DNA from: Rhizophagus irregularis
Taxonomy: Eukaryota; Glomeromycota; Glomeromycetes; Glomerales; Glomeraceae
DNA length: 64,000 bases
Direction: 5' to 3'
Assembly: GCF_026210795.1 (NCBI RefSeq)
Contig: NC_089449.1
Coordinates: 496,001 to 560,000, forward strand
Translations under genes and position numbers: made by a program
Shown: piece by piece, positions 47,538 to 59,260 of the stretch
Layout: every line of letters starts with the position of its first letter
Position numbering within the stretch: position 1 is the first letter of the stretch
The notes under the pieces: model-generated
What the model was told of the DNA's origin: nothing
What the model saw: only the letters and a program-made list of their open reading frames with translations
Database searches by the model: none

Positions 47538-49028
47538 ATGGGAAGTTTTATAAGATATATATTAGGTGGATTAGTTGGAATATGGTTATTATTGGTTATA
47601 TTGGCTCCAATAACAGGTACTTTATACCACCATTATGAATAATATATATTAATAAATCTTTTTTATGTATTTTTTTTATTTTTTTTTTAATTTAAAAAAC
47701 TTTTTTTAGAATTTGGGAAAATATTAATTTTTAAGATGGTTAGTAAAGCAGAATTGAATCGCGTTATTGAATATGTGTGAGTAATATGATTAATTAATTC
47801 ATTTAATTGAAATTTCTAAAATTTCTAAAATCAATTTTTATTTATTTATTTTTTATGATAAAAAGTTATTTCTTAATTTCATTTCTTGTGCCATGTAAGT
47901 ATTTTGGTTTTTTAAATGATTTTTTTTAGTTTTTTTTTTTAATCATATTATTATATATATATATATTTATTTACTTTATAGGGTGGATAGTTGTTACAAA
48001 CTGTTGCGTATGTTTTGCACAAAAAGGAATATTAACTCCTAAAGAATTAATAAGAAAATTAATGTAAGTATTGAAAAAATTAGATTTATATATTATATAT
48101 ATATATACTAATTATTCTTATAAATTTTTTCTAGTTTCATGGTTATAGTTTGGATAGCTATTTCAGGTATGAATAATTAAAAACTCAAAAAAGTTGATTT
48201 ATAATTTACAAGTTGATTGATTTTTTTTTATACATTCTTCACATACTTCACATACTTCGTATACTTCATATACTTCAATATATACTTCATATATACTTCA
48301 TATACTTCATACACTTCGTATACTTCGTATATTTCATATACTTCACATACTTCACATACCTCGTATACTTCATATATACTTCATATACTTCATATATACT
48401 TCACATACTTCATATATACTTCGTATACTTCATATATACTTCACATACTTCACATACTTCATGAACTTCATATATACTTCACATACTTCATATATACTTC
48501 ATATACTTCATATCTTCACATATACTTCACATACTTCACATACTTCACATACTTCAAATACTTCAAATACTTCAAATACTTCACATACTTCACATACTTC
48601 GTATTCTTCATATACTTCATATACTTCACATACTTCACATACTTGTATACTTCATATATACTTCACATACTTCACATACTTCGTATATTTCATTTACTTC
48701 ATATATACTTCATATACTACATACTTCATACACTTCGTATATTTCATATACTTCACGTACTTCACATACAAAAGTTTTTTACACATATTTTACAAAAAAT
48801 GATATTGGAGATATTCCATCTAATTGTCCACCAGATTATCCATATTCAGAACCAAAACTTCGATTAGCATGTATTATGAGAACAGCAAATTATGTTATTA
48901 TGTGGACGTATACAAGTTTATTAATTATATTTTTAATTTCTGTTTTGAGTGGGGTTTTACCACAAGAAGAGGATATGAAAAAGAAGGGAAAAGATTTTAA
49001 TATTAAAACTGTTGTTGAAGGTGTATAA
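47538..49028 (+). CDS. Four-TM small membrane protein, cluster member 6 (minisatellite in last intron)
   Basis: Six exons (47538-47616, 47710-47776, 47866-47894, 47982-48063, 48135-48166, 48775-49028) join in frame to 180 residues, phases 1,2,1,2,1. TM1 is LGGLVGIWLLLVILAPI; exon 2 EFGKILIFKMVSKAELN. After TM2 comes TNCCVCFAQKGILT. TM3 is FMVIVWIAISVFYTYF. The loop is NDIGDIPSNCPPDYPYSEP then LACIMRTANYVIMWTYTS and TM4. The last intron (48167-48774) is filled by a tandem repeat; its acceptor AAAG is weak but keeps the frame and the family motif. Confidence 0.87.
48230..48770. repeat. Degenerate ACTTCATATACTTCACATA minisatellite inside an intron
   Basis: About 540 bases made of 9-bp and 11-bp words (CATACTTCA, TATATACTTCA), with local blocks (AAATACTTC, CGTATACTTC). 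All three + frames are open because the unit contains no stop codon, giving repetitive Tyr-Thr-Ser type translations that should not be taken as protein. Confidence 0.92.
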
Positions 49029-50402
49029 ATAAGAACGGATTTTAAAAAAAGGTAATTATGAGATAGAAGAGTAAAAATAATTTATTAATAGAGTTAAATC
49101 ATTTTTTTTTTAAAAAAAAAAACATTTTAATTTATATATATTTTTTTTATACTGTATATGGTTTTATAAACTTTTTTTTTTATACTTATAATGAGCTTTA
49201 ATTCCGGAGATGCATTTTTCGACGTGATATGACGTGACCATCACATAACTACGTGACTTTATGGCGTAATAACCTATAAATAGGGCTGGCCTGTAATGTC
49301 GTAATTTGAGAGAATTATTTATAAAGATTTTTGATGGCTTATGTTTATTATAAACGCGTGTACGGCGTGTACGGCGTGTACGTAAACATATCGTTAAGCC
49401 ATAATAAATGGCTTGTATTTTGAAAAGTATTTGATTATGTTATAATCCGACATCCGACGTAAACTAATTTTTGAACGATATTATTTTGATTTCATTCTTT
49501 GATTGGTAGAATCGAACGTAATGAACGTAATTTTTATACTGTTCATTCGACAGATAAATAAATAAAAAAATATTTTGCTTAACTTTTTAAGTATGGTCAA
49601 AGTTTTTTCTACGGTTTAGCAAGAAACATGAATTAGGAATTGTCAACAAATATGTGATGCTACATGATGAACAAAAGAAACTTTTAAAAATAAGATTTTG
49701 TATCCTAAATCCTAAACCTAAACCTAATTCGGTAAAATTTCTCTCAAAAAATGAAACATGTATTCATTGATTATCGATTCGGATAGATTTTGTCATCTGA
49801 CATTCATTCAACGGATATCTTTCAATCTGGCAACAAATTTTGTTCGAATAATATAAATAAATAATAGGTAATATTTTCTTTTATAAACCAGAAAATAAAG
49901 TTTACTAAATTTATTTGACTACATTAATAACAGAAATATTTAAAACTGCATGTTATTTATGTTATATACAAACCAAACAAAAATTATCCGTAACGGATAG
50001 CGCCCTTATATTCATTCTATCGGATGGCCGGATTGGATCTTTACGATCTGTTATGAAATTGACGCAGTAATTTAAAGGGCTTATCTATCTATAGATGTGA
50101 ATTTACATAATAAATCGAAATTTTTTAGTGGCGCTCTCTTTTCTATTTATTGGCCAATTGAACTTTGCCATATTTGTTCTAGTTTAATAGATTTTTTTTT
50201 TCTTTACCGTAATTTCCGTAATTTGAACAAAAATTCAACACTCTTACCTTTTTTAAAGATAACGGATAATTACATTTAACTAAATTATTGTTTAATAATA
50301 AACACATGTATTGATTAATTTATTGGAGACTTGCTTTTCTTTTTTTTTAAAAAAAAAAATTTCTTTTACAAAAAATAATTTTTTTTTGTAAAAGAAAAAA
50401 AA
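49029..50402. other. Spacer between cluster members 6 and 7
   Basis: No gene seen. A small tandem repeat GCGTGTACG lies at 49358-49382. The 50097-50279 frame (+) is unlike any family member. The promoter of member 7 should lie at the right end. Confidence 0.5.
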
Positions 50403-51383
50403 ATGACAGGTTTTATAGTCTCAAATTTATTTATTGTTTTTATTATTATTCATATTCTCTTATTATTTGTTTGTCCGTTTTTAGGTGTGTTTAATTTTAT
50501 ATATTATATTTGAGGAATTTTTTTCAGTCTTAATTTCCATGTTTTACATATTTATTTTATTATTATTTTTTTTTTTGAATAGAAATTTGGAAACTAAAAT
50601 TATTTAGTGACAATCAACTTTCTACTAATTTATTAGAATATATGTAAGTATATTTAAAATATATTTTACTAATAAAACTTAATAAACAAATTCTTTTAAT
50701 GAATTTCTTTATGTAATTACAGTTATTTAGCTCTTATTTCATATCAGATTGGTAAGTATAAGTTTATATCATGATTCATTTGGTCTATCATATTTGACAT
50801 ATTTAACATTTTGTTAACATTTCTCTCTCTCTCTTTTTTTTAGTTATGCATGTTATTATCTGTTGTTTTTTTAATTGGCTTAGTTCTAATGGATTAAAAT
50901 TGATTTTTATGTAAGAATTTTTAAAAAATAATTATATGAATTATATTTTTATAATTAACTTTATTAAATTTTTTTTTTTGTTTAAAAAAAGTGTGTCAGG
51001 GATACTTTGGTTAATCATTCCAGGTAAAAAATATTATAATTTATAATATTAAAATATAATATATTATTAATTATATATCTTTTCATTTTAAAGCCATCTA
51101 CACAAATTTTACCATTAATGAATTAGGAAATGTTCCATTTCTTTGTTCACAACTTATTTGTAAGATTAGAGCAACAAATTTAATTATAATGTGGATTGGA
51201 TTTATTACGATATTTTTTATGACAATTTGTATCGTTTTTTTTGAAAATGAGAAATTAAATTTATTAATGGGTAAAAAGAGAAAAATTAATAATAATAAAA
51301 AACAAAAGAGACCAAGAAAAAATAGTAAATGTAGTGAAGTAGGAGCAAAATTGGTAAGTTTGGATAATGATGTTGAAAGTTAA
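50403..51383 (+). CDS. Four-TM small membrane protein, cluster member 7
   Basis: Six exons (50403-50484, 50583-50643, 50723-50751, 50844-50910, 50992-51023, 51094-51383) join in frame to 186 residues, phases 1,2,1,2,1. TM1 is FIVFIIIHILLLFVCPFL; exon 2 EIWKLKLFSDNQLSTN. TM2 ends VIICCFFNWLSSNG. TM3 is VSGILWLIIPAIYTNF. The loop is shorter than in its relatives: NELGNVPFLCSQLICKIRATN, so the two cysteines are only a few residues apart, then LIIMWIGFITIFFMTICI. The tail is strongly basic (KKRKINNNKKQKRPRKNSK), suggesting a cytosolic C-terminus. Confidence 0.87.
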
Positions 51384-51407
51384 AAAGTTAAGTATTATTA
51401 TTATTAT

Positions 51408-51535
51408 TAATTATATCACGTAAACTTCACGTTAAAAATTCACGTAAAATATCGTAAAATTCACGTAAATTCACGTAAATTCACGTAAAATATCACGTAA
51501 AATACCCCACGTAAAATATCATGTAAAATACACGT
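51408..51535. repeat. CACGTAAA-rich degenerate tandem repeat
   Basis: At least eight occurrences of TCACGTAAA or CGTAAAAT words with irregular spacing, directly downstream of member 7. It may be a 3' UTR repeat or simple expansion. CACGT words also occur widely elsewhere in the window. Confidence 0.7.
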
Positions 51536-51988
51536 ACTTGTCATTACTTGTCGTATTGTATAGTGTATAAACTTGTATATATTATAATATATGTATATAT
51601 TTAATATCATATATATATCTATTTATTTAATTCTTTTTGAATAACTGTAAATATATTTTTCTTTCCTTCTTTCCTTCTTTCTTTCTTTTTTCTTTCTTTT
51701 CTTTCTTTTTATTATTTATATTTTTTTTTATTTTATTTACTTTTATTTTTTTTTTTACCTTTATTATTATTAATATACGGTATTATTATTAATTAAAATT
51801 TATAAAAAATTATCAATTTAAATTACAAAATTACATCAGAACTTTTTCCCCACGAATTGCAAAGATTTCCCCTTTCCTTTACTTCCTTTTCTTTAATACT
51901 TTAATACTTAGTTCATCTCTAACTATCACTTCCTCTTATCCTTCGCGATCGGGCTTGAATTTTTAAATGTTAAGAATGAAAAAAAAAA

Positions 51989-52937
51989 TTAATCCCTACC
52001 ATCATTATCAATTCCAACCATATCTTTGTAAGTTTTTTCAGGAACGCACATTATTATAGTAGCTATTAATGTAATTACAAACATTATCCACATACAAATT
52101 AAGTTCGCTATTCTTATTTGACATAAATGTAAAAGTTTTGAATTTTTATAAGGATAATTTGATGGACAAAATAATGGAATATCTCCTAATTCATCAATTG
52201 TATAATAAGTATAAATACCTAAAAAAAAAAGAGAATATTAAAAATTTTTAAAACATGAAAAAGAAAAATATTATATATATATAGTATATATATTATTACA
52301 TATATTTACTTGGAATAACAAACCACAAAATTGTCGAGATACTAAATATAAATAAGAAAGAAATATTTAAATATTTTTTTAATTTTCAAGAGATGTTTTT
52401 ATTAAAAAATAGTACCCAAATTCCAGATCAAGTTGTTTTCTTTCGAAAAAACAGCAAAAAACAATCAATAATAAATGTAAAGCTAAATGAATAAATAATA
52501 TTCATTAATACTTTGATAAATAAAAATATTTATATTATCATATATACATATATTTCTTACCAATATGAAAGAACGTTAACATCAAATACCTTTTATGATA
52601 ATTCAAAAAAAGAAATATGGTGTGAGAGGTGTAAGATTAAATAAAGAAATCGAAGTACTTACATATATTCTATAGGTTTTCTAATTGGAATTTCATTCTT
52701 TTCGAAAAATTGTAATTTAAAAAATTCTTTTTTTTTAAAAAAAAAATATAGATAAATAAATATAAAAGAATTTACTCTTCGTTACATTAATTAATTAATA
52801 AAAAAAAATTTATTTATTTATGATTTTTTACCAAGAATTGGACATATAAATATCAAAGAAAATTGAATTGTGCATATAAAACAAAAAATTATTGTAATAG
52901 TATATATCGTGGCATAATTTGGTCGAGTCGCCGCCAT
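51989..52937 (-). CDS. Four-TM small membrane protein, cluster member 8
   Basis: Starts at 52937 (MAATRPNYATIYTITIIF), six exons, stop at 51989. TM1 ends QFSLIFICPIL; exon 2 EFFKLQFFEKNEIPIRK. TM2 is followed by VFCCFFERKQLDLEF. TM3 is ISTILWFVIPSIYTYY. The loop is DELGDIPLFCPSNYPYKN, then HLCQIRIANLICMWIMFV and TM4. The tail is short and acidic. This member matches the family consensus best. Convergent with member 7. Confidence 0.87.
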
Positions 52938-54146
52938 AAGTATATCTTCAACATTTAATAATAAAAGATTTTTGTAAAAAAAAAAAAAATTTTTTTTTTA
53001 TAATCCCTTTTTTTAAAAAAAAATTATAAATTCTTGTTTAAATTCTAGTTAAAATAAATAAAGAAATTTCCGAAAAAAAAAAAATTATATAAACCAAAAT
53101 TTTTATTTTCACACCGTCTTTCATTATTGCGCCAATAAATAAATAAAGATAAATTTTCTAATATCTTGAGATATCTTGACATATTTATTTATTTATTTAT
53201 TAATTAAGGCTTAAATTAACTAGTCATATTAGGGATTATTTCATATGGTAAATAATCAAAATAAAACTTCTCGTGTTTAACAAGTTTTTAAGAAAATCCT
53301 TGAAATATTTGAAATAAAATTATAAAATCGCACCCCTTGGGTTTTTATATCCCCTGATCGGCAAATGTAAGTTATACCTAACTGGCTAATGTATTTATCT
53401 ATCCGTTCCTAGGAGATTTTGCGGTAAAAATTAACTATTGATTATACTATAATGAACGGATTTGAAAATTTGCATTTTCCAAATGAGAAAAACTTTCTTT
53501 TAATTTATTCGTAATCTCATTATTATTTTTCAAGTGTAATTGTAATAGTTCCAAAGCTTTTTAAATTTTAATCATTTTTTTAAATTCTTTTAAAATGAAA
53601 AAAAAAACCAAGCGAAAGAAAATAAGATTCAACAATAAAATATACTATATTTATACTCAAACCACTTACTATTGTGTAAATGGCCAGTTATAGGCCGGAT
53701 TCTAAAGTAAATTTTACTATTCCAATTAGCCAGGATATAACTAATACTATATATGCCCGAACTATGGGCGAAACTTTATTAATATTTATATTTCAAGCAG
53801 AGAACTACGAGAATTGCTATGATATAGCATTACAACGTCATATGACTCGTAGCGCAGTAAATATTAATTCTGGCCCGAACAAATTATAAAATTACATATG
53901 CATATAAATGCTTGCCCAAAGTGAAGAATTCTTAATGCAAAAGAAATATAACCTAATCTACAATATCACCAACGCGTAATAATGGTATACTTTTTGGAGT
54001 CATTTGACTCGAAATTAGTTTGAGAATAAATCGATTGTACAGAATAAATAATGTTTTAAAGTACAAATTACTCTTATTCTTAGTTGCATACATAATCATT
54101 TGATATTCACGTTAAGAACTTAAAATTTGAACTCAAACCTGCCACA
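52938..54146. other. Spacer between cluster and SAM-NYN gene
   Basis: AT-rich. A 69-codon frame at 53680-53889 (+, starts MASYRPDSKVNFTIP) is of fairly normal composition but has no family resemblance or visible partner exons; I leave it uncalled. Confidence 0.45.
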
Positions 54147-55434
54147 TTACGAAAGTAACAACGAACTATACCTGCCTTTTTGGAATTCATGAACTTCAGG
54201 ATATATTTTCTTCACCCAACACTTTGCTTCCCTCCATTGCTCGAGATTATCAAAATACATGTGAAAAGAATGACCATCGGGCTTGTACCACCAACAAAAC
54301 GTGTTCAAGTTCATATAACATTCCATCACCTGTTCGTTACCCCAAGTTTCAACCGCGTCTCCATTGATTTCAAGAAACTTTTTGTCCCGAGAGTTTTCGC
54401 GTCCATAAGCATACATAAAAAGTGTATAATAAGAATCTAAATACGTGATTCTTGTTTGTAAATCAGGGCGATAAGGCACATTTATCCATTTACAATGTTG
54501 AGACATTCCTAAAAGGTAGATTACTTTTAAGCACATAAATTTTAATAACCAATGATTACATATTTAATTACCATGATCCCAGAACCATATCTCGACGATC
54601 CAGTCTCTCAACAGAGCTCGTCTTAATACAGGACGATAATCTCCATCACCACTAACAACTACAATTATGCCGGGTCTTTTATGTTCTTGAATTGCGTCAC
54701 TAATAGAAGCCCCTAGCTCATTCTGATCAAAGACTGTTACTTGACATCCAAGATTTTCAAGTTCTCTCCATATCGAATCGTTCGTCGGTGGACACGACCC
54801 AACAATAACCGGGTTATCGCCTATTTGTCGTCCGTTCAGAACCGTTTTCAGAAGCCGACCGTAATCGATATAAAGTTGATCCTCATAAACATTTTCAAGG
54901 TTGCTAATTAATTGCTTTCCCTCGATTTCAATATTAGGATTATCAATAAAAATGTGTACTAGTCCGGTGGGTTCTCTTGAAAAACCTACAAGGAAAGATA
55001 TTTACATAAATCCTGCGAAACAACGGTTATCTAAAAGTTAAGCCAAGACGCGTTCACTCGCGTTCACTTACCGGTTGCACCGGATTGCTCTACAATGTGT
55101 TTTTTTCGGGCGGTTTGACGATAAGATGCAGTAAAGAAAGCACAAGATTAGTAAGTATTCGGTATTATATAACAGAAACTATTTTTAGAACCTTACTTTG
55201 ATTATTTAACTTATTAATTAAGTTGACAAGCTTAGCTCTTGGCCCCATTCGAATGTTACATTCTTTAAACCTTTCTTCGTTTAACATAAGAAAGCTTTCA
55301 CCATCAATCCCTTGATCACGAAAAATTCCAAGTTCATTTTCGGTAAGGCCAAATTTTCCTTTCATGAAAGCGATAAGAGCCTCCATGTCATATTTTTTCA
55401 CATCTTCATACGTAGCAATTGGAGTTGTAGACAT
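54147..55434 (-). CDS. SAM plus NYN domain protein (putative RNA-processing nuclease)
   Basis: Four exons. The start is MSTTPIATYEDVKKY (55434); an upstream in-frame ATG at 55470 is less likely. Exon 1 is a SAM domain (residues 5-75; FRDQGIDGESFLML). A tiny exon (about 55080-55096) leads into the NYN/PIN-like domain: VHIFIDNPNI (first catalytic Asp), NPVIVGSCPP, FDQNELGASISDAI and VVVSGDGDYRPVL (second acidic site), then a Trp/Tyr-rich C-terminal exon (54147 to about 54510). The acidic residues typical of NYN nucleases are present, so activity is plausible. SAM-NYN proteins are a recurring type in Rhizophagus. No partner gene is adjacent. Confidence 0.85.
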
Positions 55435-58400
55435 TACTATAGTGTGGCAAAAGTGCAGTCTGCGTTGCACAGTCCAGAAAAAAGAAAAATTTTGTTGAAA
55501 AGAATGGAAAAAAAACCTTTTTAAATATATTTATGAGAAATTGGTGATTAACTGATGATGATTAGTAGTTAATCAGTTACTTCTGTACTTCTGTGACGCA
55601 GCAGCCAGGATATGATTTTTATTCGAAATCCTATTGGAAGAAGTTCGACAATTTCATTAATTAAGGTTTAACTATTGATTGGACTTTACAACATGGTAAA
55701 ATGAAAGAAATCATTAAAATCCCAAGACAATGTTCTTTTAAAAATATCATTTGGAAAGAATACAACCGTAAAAAATTTTAAATTTACGTAATCATGAAAA
55801 GTTTTCGCTCCCGAAAATAGAATCATGAGGTACTGTACGTTTATCGTTAAAAAATTTTTATGGTATAAACTATCGTAATTAAAATATCTCTTTCTCATTT
55901 TTTAGTGGATCATCGAGTAGTACTACTAGAAATTAAATAATTAAAACTTTGATACATAAGATCTAATATCATCTTATATTTATACGTGCAACCTTAGCCA
56001 ATCTATTATTGTTAAATAGAAAAAAATATCTTATCTAATGAAAAGTTATGATTTATACGTGCAATTTTGTTGGTGGAAAAAAAAGTATGTATTTTGCATC
56101 AGTAGATACAGTAGGAGTTACGGTCACGCTGTATCACGCCAATTCGAAAATTTTTTGTTATTATTTTAAGTTTTTTAGGTGATTCAGAACTTTATCGTAC
56201 TTCCTTATGGAAAATTACATTTGATAAAGATTACGCTACTATTTGATACTCTTATGACTTTATAACAACGATTGATAAATTTCTTGGAAATATAACTATC
56301 ATACTTCTAAATATTCCAGTAATTCATTAGGAATGACATTATTACTCTTAATATTAAGAATGAAATATGATATGAATTTCACGTGGTCATAATTTTCAAG
56401 TCAATGTTAGAGAAGTATATAGCGAAAGTCATTTGCCATAATAAAGATAAAGGAATAGGTGTAAATGATAATGATTATACAGTATGTAATTTATCAATTT
56501 ACTAATTATATTCGAAGAACTTATCGAGTAAATCTAAATCTTTTAAGGCAGAAAGAAAACAAAGATCTAATATAATTATATTTGTTTATTTCCATGAATG
56601 TTTTAATCGTGTTTCACCCAGTCCTAAAATTTCATTGGCCATTACACGCAACGTGACAGAGAATTAAAACATTTTACGTAAGTATTGTTATATACCTTCC
56701 TTATGTTAAGGATCTTTCTCACAATCTTCATACAGAGCTCCAAAAGGATAATGAGAATGTATATTCTTCCGTTTGTAAATGTCTCATTTTTCGCCTATCA
56801 TATTTGCCAATAATATCAGATACCTAATTTTAGAAATATATATATATATATAAGAAATATATCGTGATAGAATATTTTATAATAAAAATATATTTCTCAA
56901 AAGTTCAAGATACGAAAAAAAAAATGGCAAGGAAATCCACTAATTATTTGTTAAACAATCATGATTTCATCGTGACACGTTAATCTACATAAATCGAGTT
57001 TTTTAAGCATACTATTTTCGAATGAAGCTCAACAAGAATATTACTAAAACAGGAGTTATTTTACTTTCCTTTCTCCCTCCCTCACCCTACTATTCCTTTG
57101 CTACTACTATATTCGCCTTTTCTCCCCTGATCTATTTTACTGCACCGTGATCAAGTGGTAACAAGTTTTTTAAAGACAGTAACGAAATATTTAAGTATTT
57201 TATAATAATAAATATACTGTATAAACTTTAATTTATTAAACTGCTTATCATAACGAAATCTTTTTACGTACCCTTGTAAAAAAAGTCGATCCGGTTTTAA
57301 TCCGTAAAAGGTTCATATTTCCGGAATTAATAACCTTATATCACGGAATTTATACATTTTCCGTGAATGGATCCCTTTAATTAGAAGGTACATGATTTAA
57401 AAATTAATATTAAAATATTAAAATATTGTCTAAAATATTTTTTTTTTAATTAGAGATTATCGAAAAGAAAATTCAGTAAAGAGTGAAAAAAATAATTATA
57501 TACATCAAAAGTACAATTTCCGTTTAGAAATATTATCTTCCATTTCTCATGATGTCTTTGAAGCCTTCTTGTGGATGATTTAATTATGGAAAGAATTAAT
57601 TATTCCATTAGAATCCCATGATAAAAATGTTGATGAAAGGCTCATTTTTATGGAGTTTTTACAGAATAACGGATAAAATTTTTTTTATAATTGAATACTG
57701 AATTCTTATTTTTATGCAAATGCAAAAATCTACAATTGAGCGGTAAGAAATTTTGTACAATACTTAAAATTAAAAGAATTAAAAGTAAATTCTTTTATAA
57801 TTCACTTTTATGTTTAGGGCACTGTCAGATATTACCTAATATCACTTTAATATAAGAGCTTACCCCCCAAATAAGATATATTTTATATATAATTCCTTAT
57901 ATAGTATTATATGTAACCTAAGATCTTTAGTTCCCCTCCCCTTAAAATATTAGGTAATATCTGAACAGCAAAAAAAGTAATGATGGGTATGTCCGTGAAA
58001 ACATTTTGGGATCATTTTTTTTTAGTACCGCTTTTATAGCATTCATAGACAATGATGATTTGTCCAATAGGCACCTTTAATTATTGGAATTTTTTTTTTA
58101 CATATAATTTTTAAATAAATATAATTCATAATCACGTGACTTATCATGAAATTATAATAAAAATGCCACTTGCGTCAGAAATTGCAGTAAATATATACTA
58201 CTAATGAGTGATGATCATATTATATTCTTAATTATTAGTTATTATCTAATTTTGTTTAAAATAAATAATTTTGGGGCTACTAAAGATGACTAGGAAATGG
58301 ATCAGAATATCAGGGTTCCATATTCCATATGTTCATAGAACTTCGATCATCCCGACTCAATGACTCATCAAATGAGTGGAAAAATAGTTACCCGACCCGT

Positions 58401-59260
58401 AACCCCTATAAAAAAATTTCATATGATATCTTAAATTTTTTTTTTGTGCTTAAAATATATTAAAAATATGCTGAAATTAAAAAAAAATTAGGTATAATTT
58501 AATTATAATTTAAGTATATAATAATATACTTAAAATATTCTTAAATATATACTGAAATTAAGTATAAATTAAATATGTAATAGTTATATCACGAATATCA
58601 TGATTTTCACGGCTGCTGATTTATCCTAGGATATCCGTACCATAAAGCCCATTAATATACTTATTTTATTCCAATATTGATAGACTTTTTACCCATCTTT
58701 TTAAATAAACACCCGTGAGAATATCACAAATTTTAACTAGGAACCGTGGGAGATTTTCAGGTTCAAGTATAAAATAAGGAAAATTAAGTACATTTTAAGC
58801 CTATATTAATTATATTAATTAAATATATTTTTAAATAAATATTTTTTATTATTAAGGAGATTGATCAACAAAATTTAAAATAAATTTTATTACGTAATTT
58901 TATTATCTGAATGAAATTCTCCGGATTGGCAAGGTGTGACGTGACGTGAATCGGAGTTTTTGAAAATGTGTCGCCATATGAAGTTAACGTCACCGCCAAG
59001 AATGAGTGTAATGAGCGTCCTTAAGGGTTCCCTGAAATAAATTAGTACATAATTGTATATAAATGTAGTTTTATTGAATAAGCCAAGATACCTAAAAAGA
59101 GAAACTGATACAGGTGAATGCAACGCGGAATCACGGGCTGCATGAAAAAGTAAATATTTATATTAAAAGGTAATACCAAGAGTTTTTTTTTAAAAAAAAA
59201 TAATACTCTTCATTTTTGAAATTTTTTTTTTTAAAAAAAAAACTGTAAAAAAAAACCGCA
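55435..59260. other. Gene-poor stretch with a MITE
   Basis: About 3.8 kb without a gene I can support. It contains a direct repeat TTTATACGTGCAA (55979 and 56052), a pyrimidine-rich patch (57060-57130), a MITE-like element (57819-57968) and T/A-run hairpins near 59187-59245, just upstream of the MIR gene. Coding-like pieces around 56160-56700 are too short to name. Confidence 0.5.
57819..57968. mobile_element. Short inverted-repeat element (MITE-like)
   Basis: CAGATATTACCTAATAT at 57826-57842 is exactly inverted at 57946-57962. The match extends outward imperfectly (GCACTGT against GCTGTT). The 100-bp interior is non-coding. Target duplication unclear. Confidence 0.65.

Noticed and set aside
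48213-48867. Long overlapping open frames in all three + frames with Tyr/Thr/Ser/His/Ile repeats
   Set aside because: They come from a stop-free minisatellite inside an intron of cluster member 6; only the last part (48775-49028, one frame) is exon.
53680-53889. 69-codon frame (+) of fairly normal composition
   Set aside because: No recognised domain, no splice partners seen; kept only as a note in the spacer entry.
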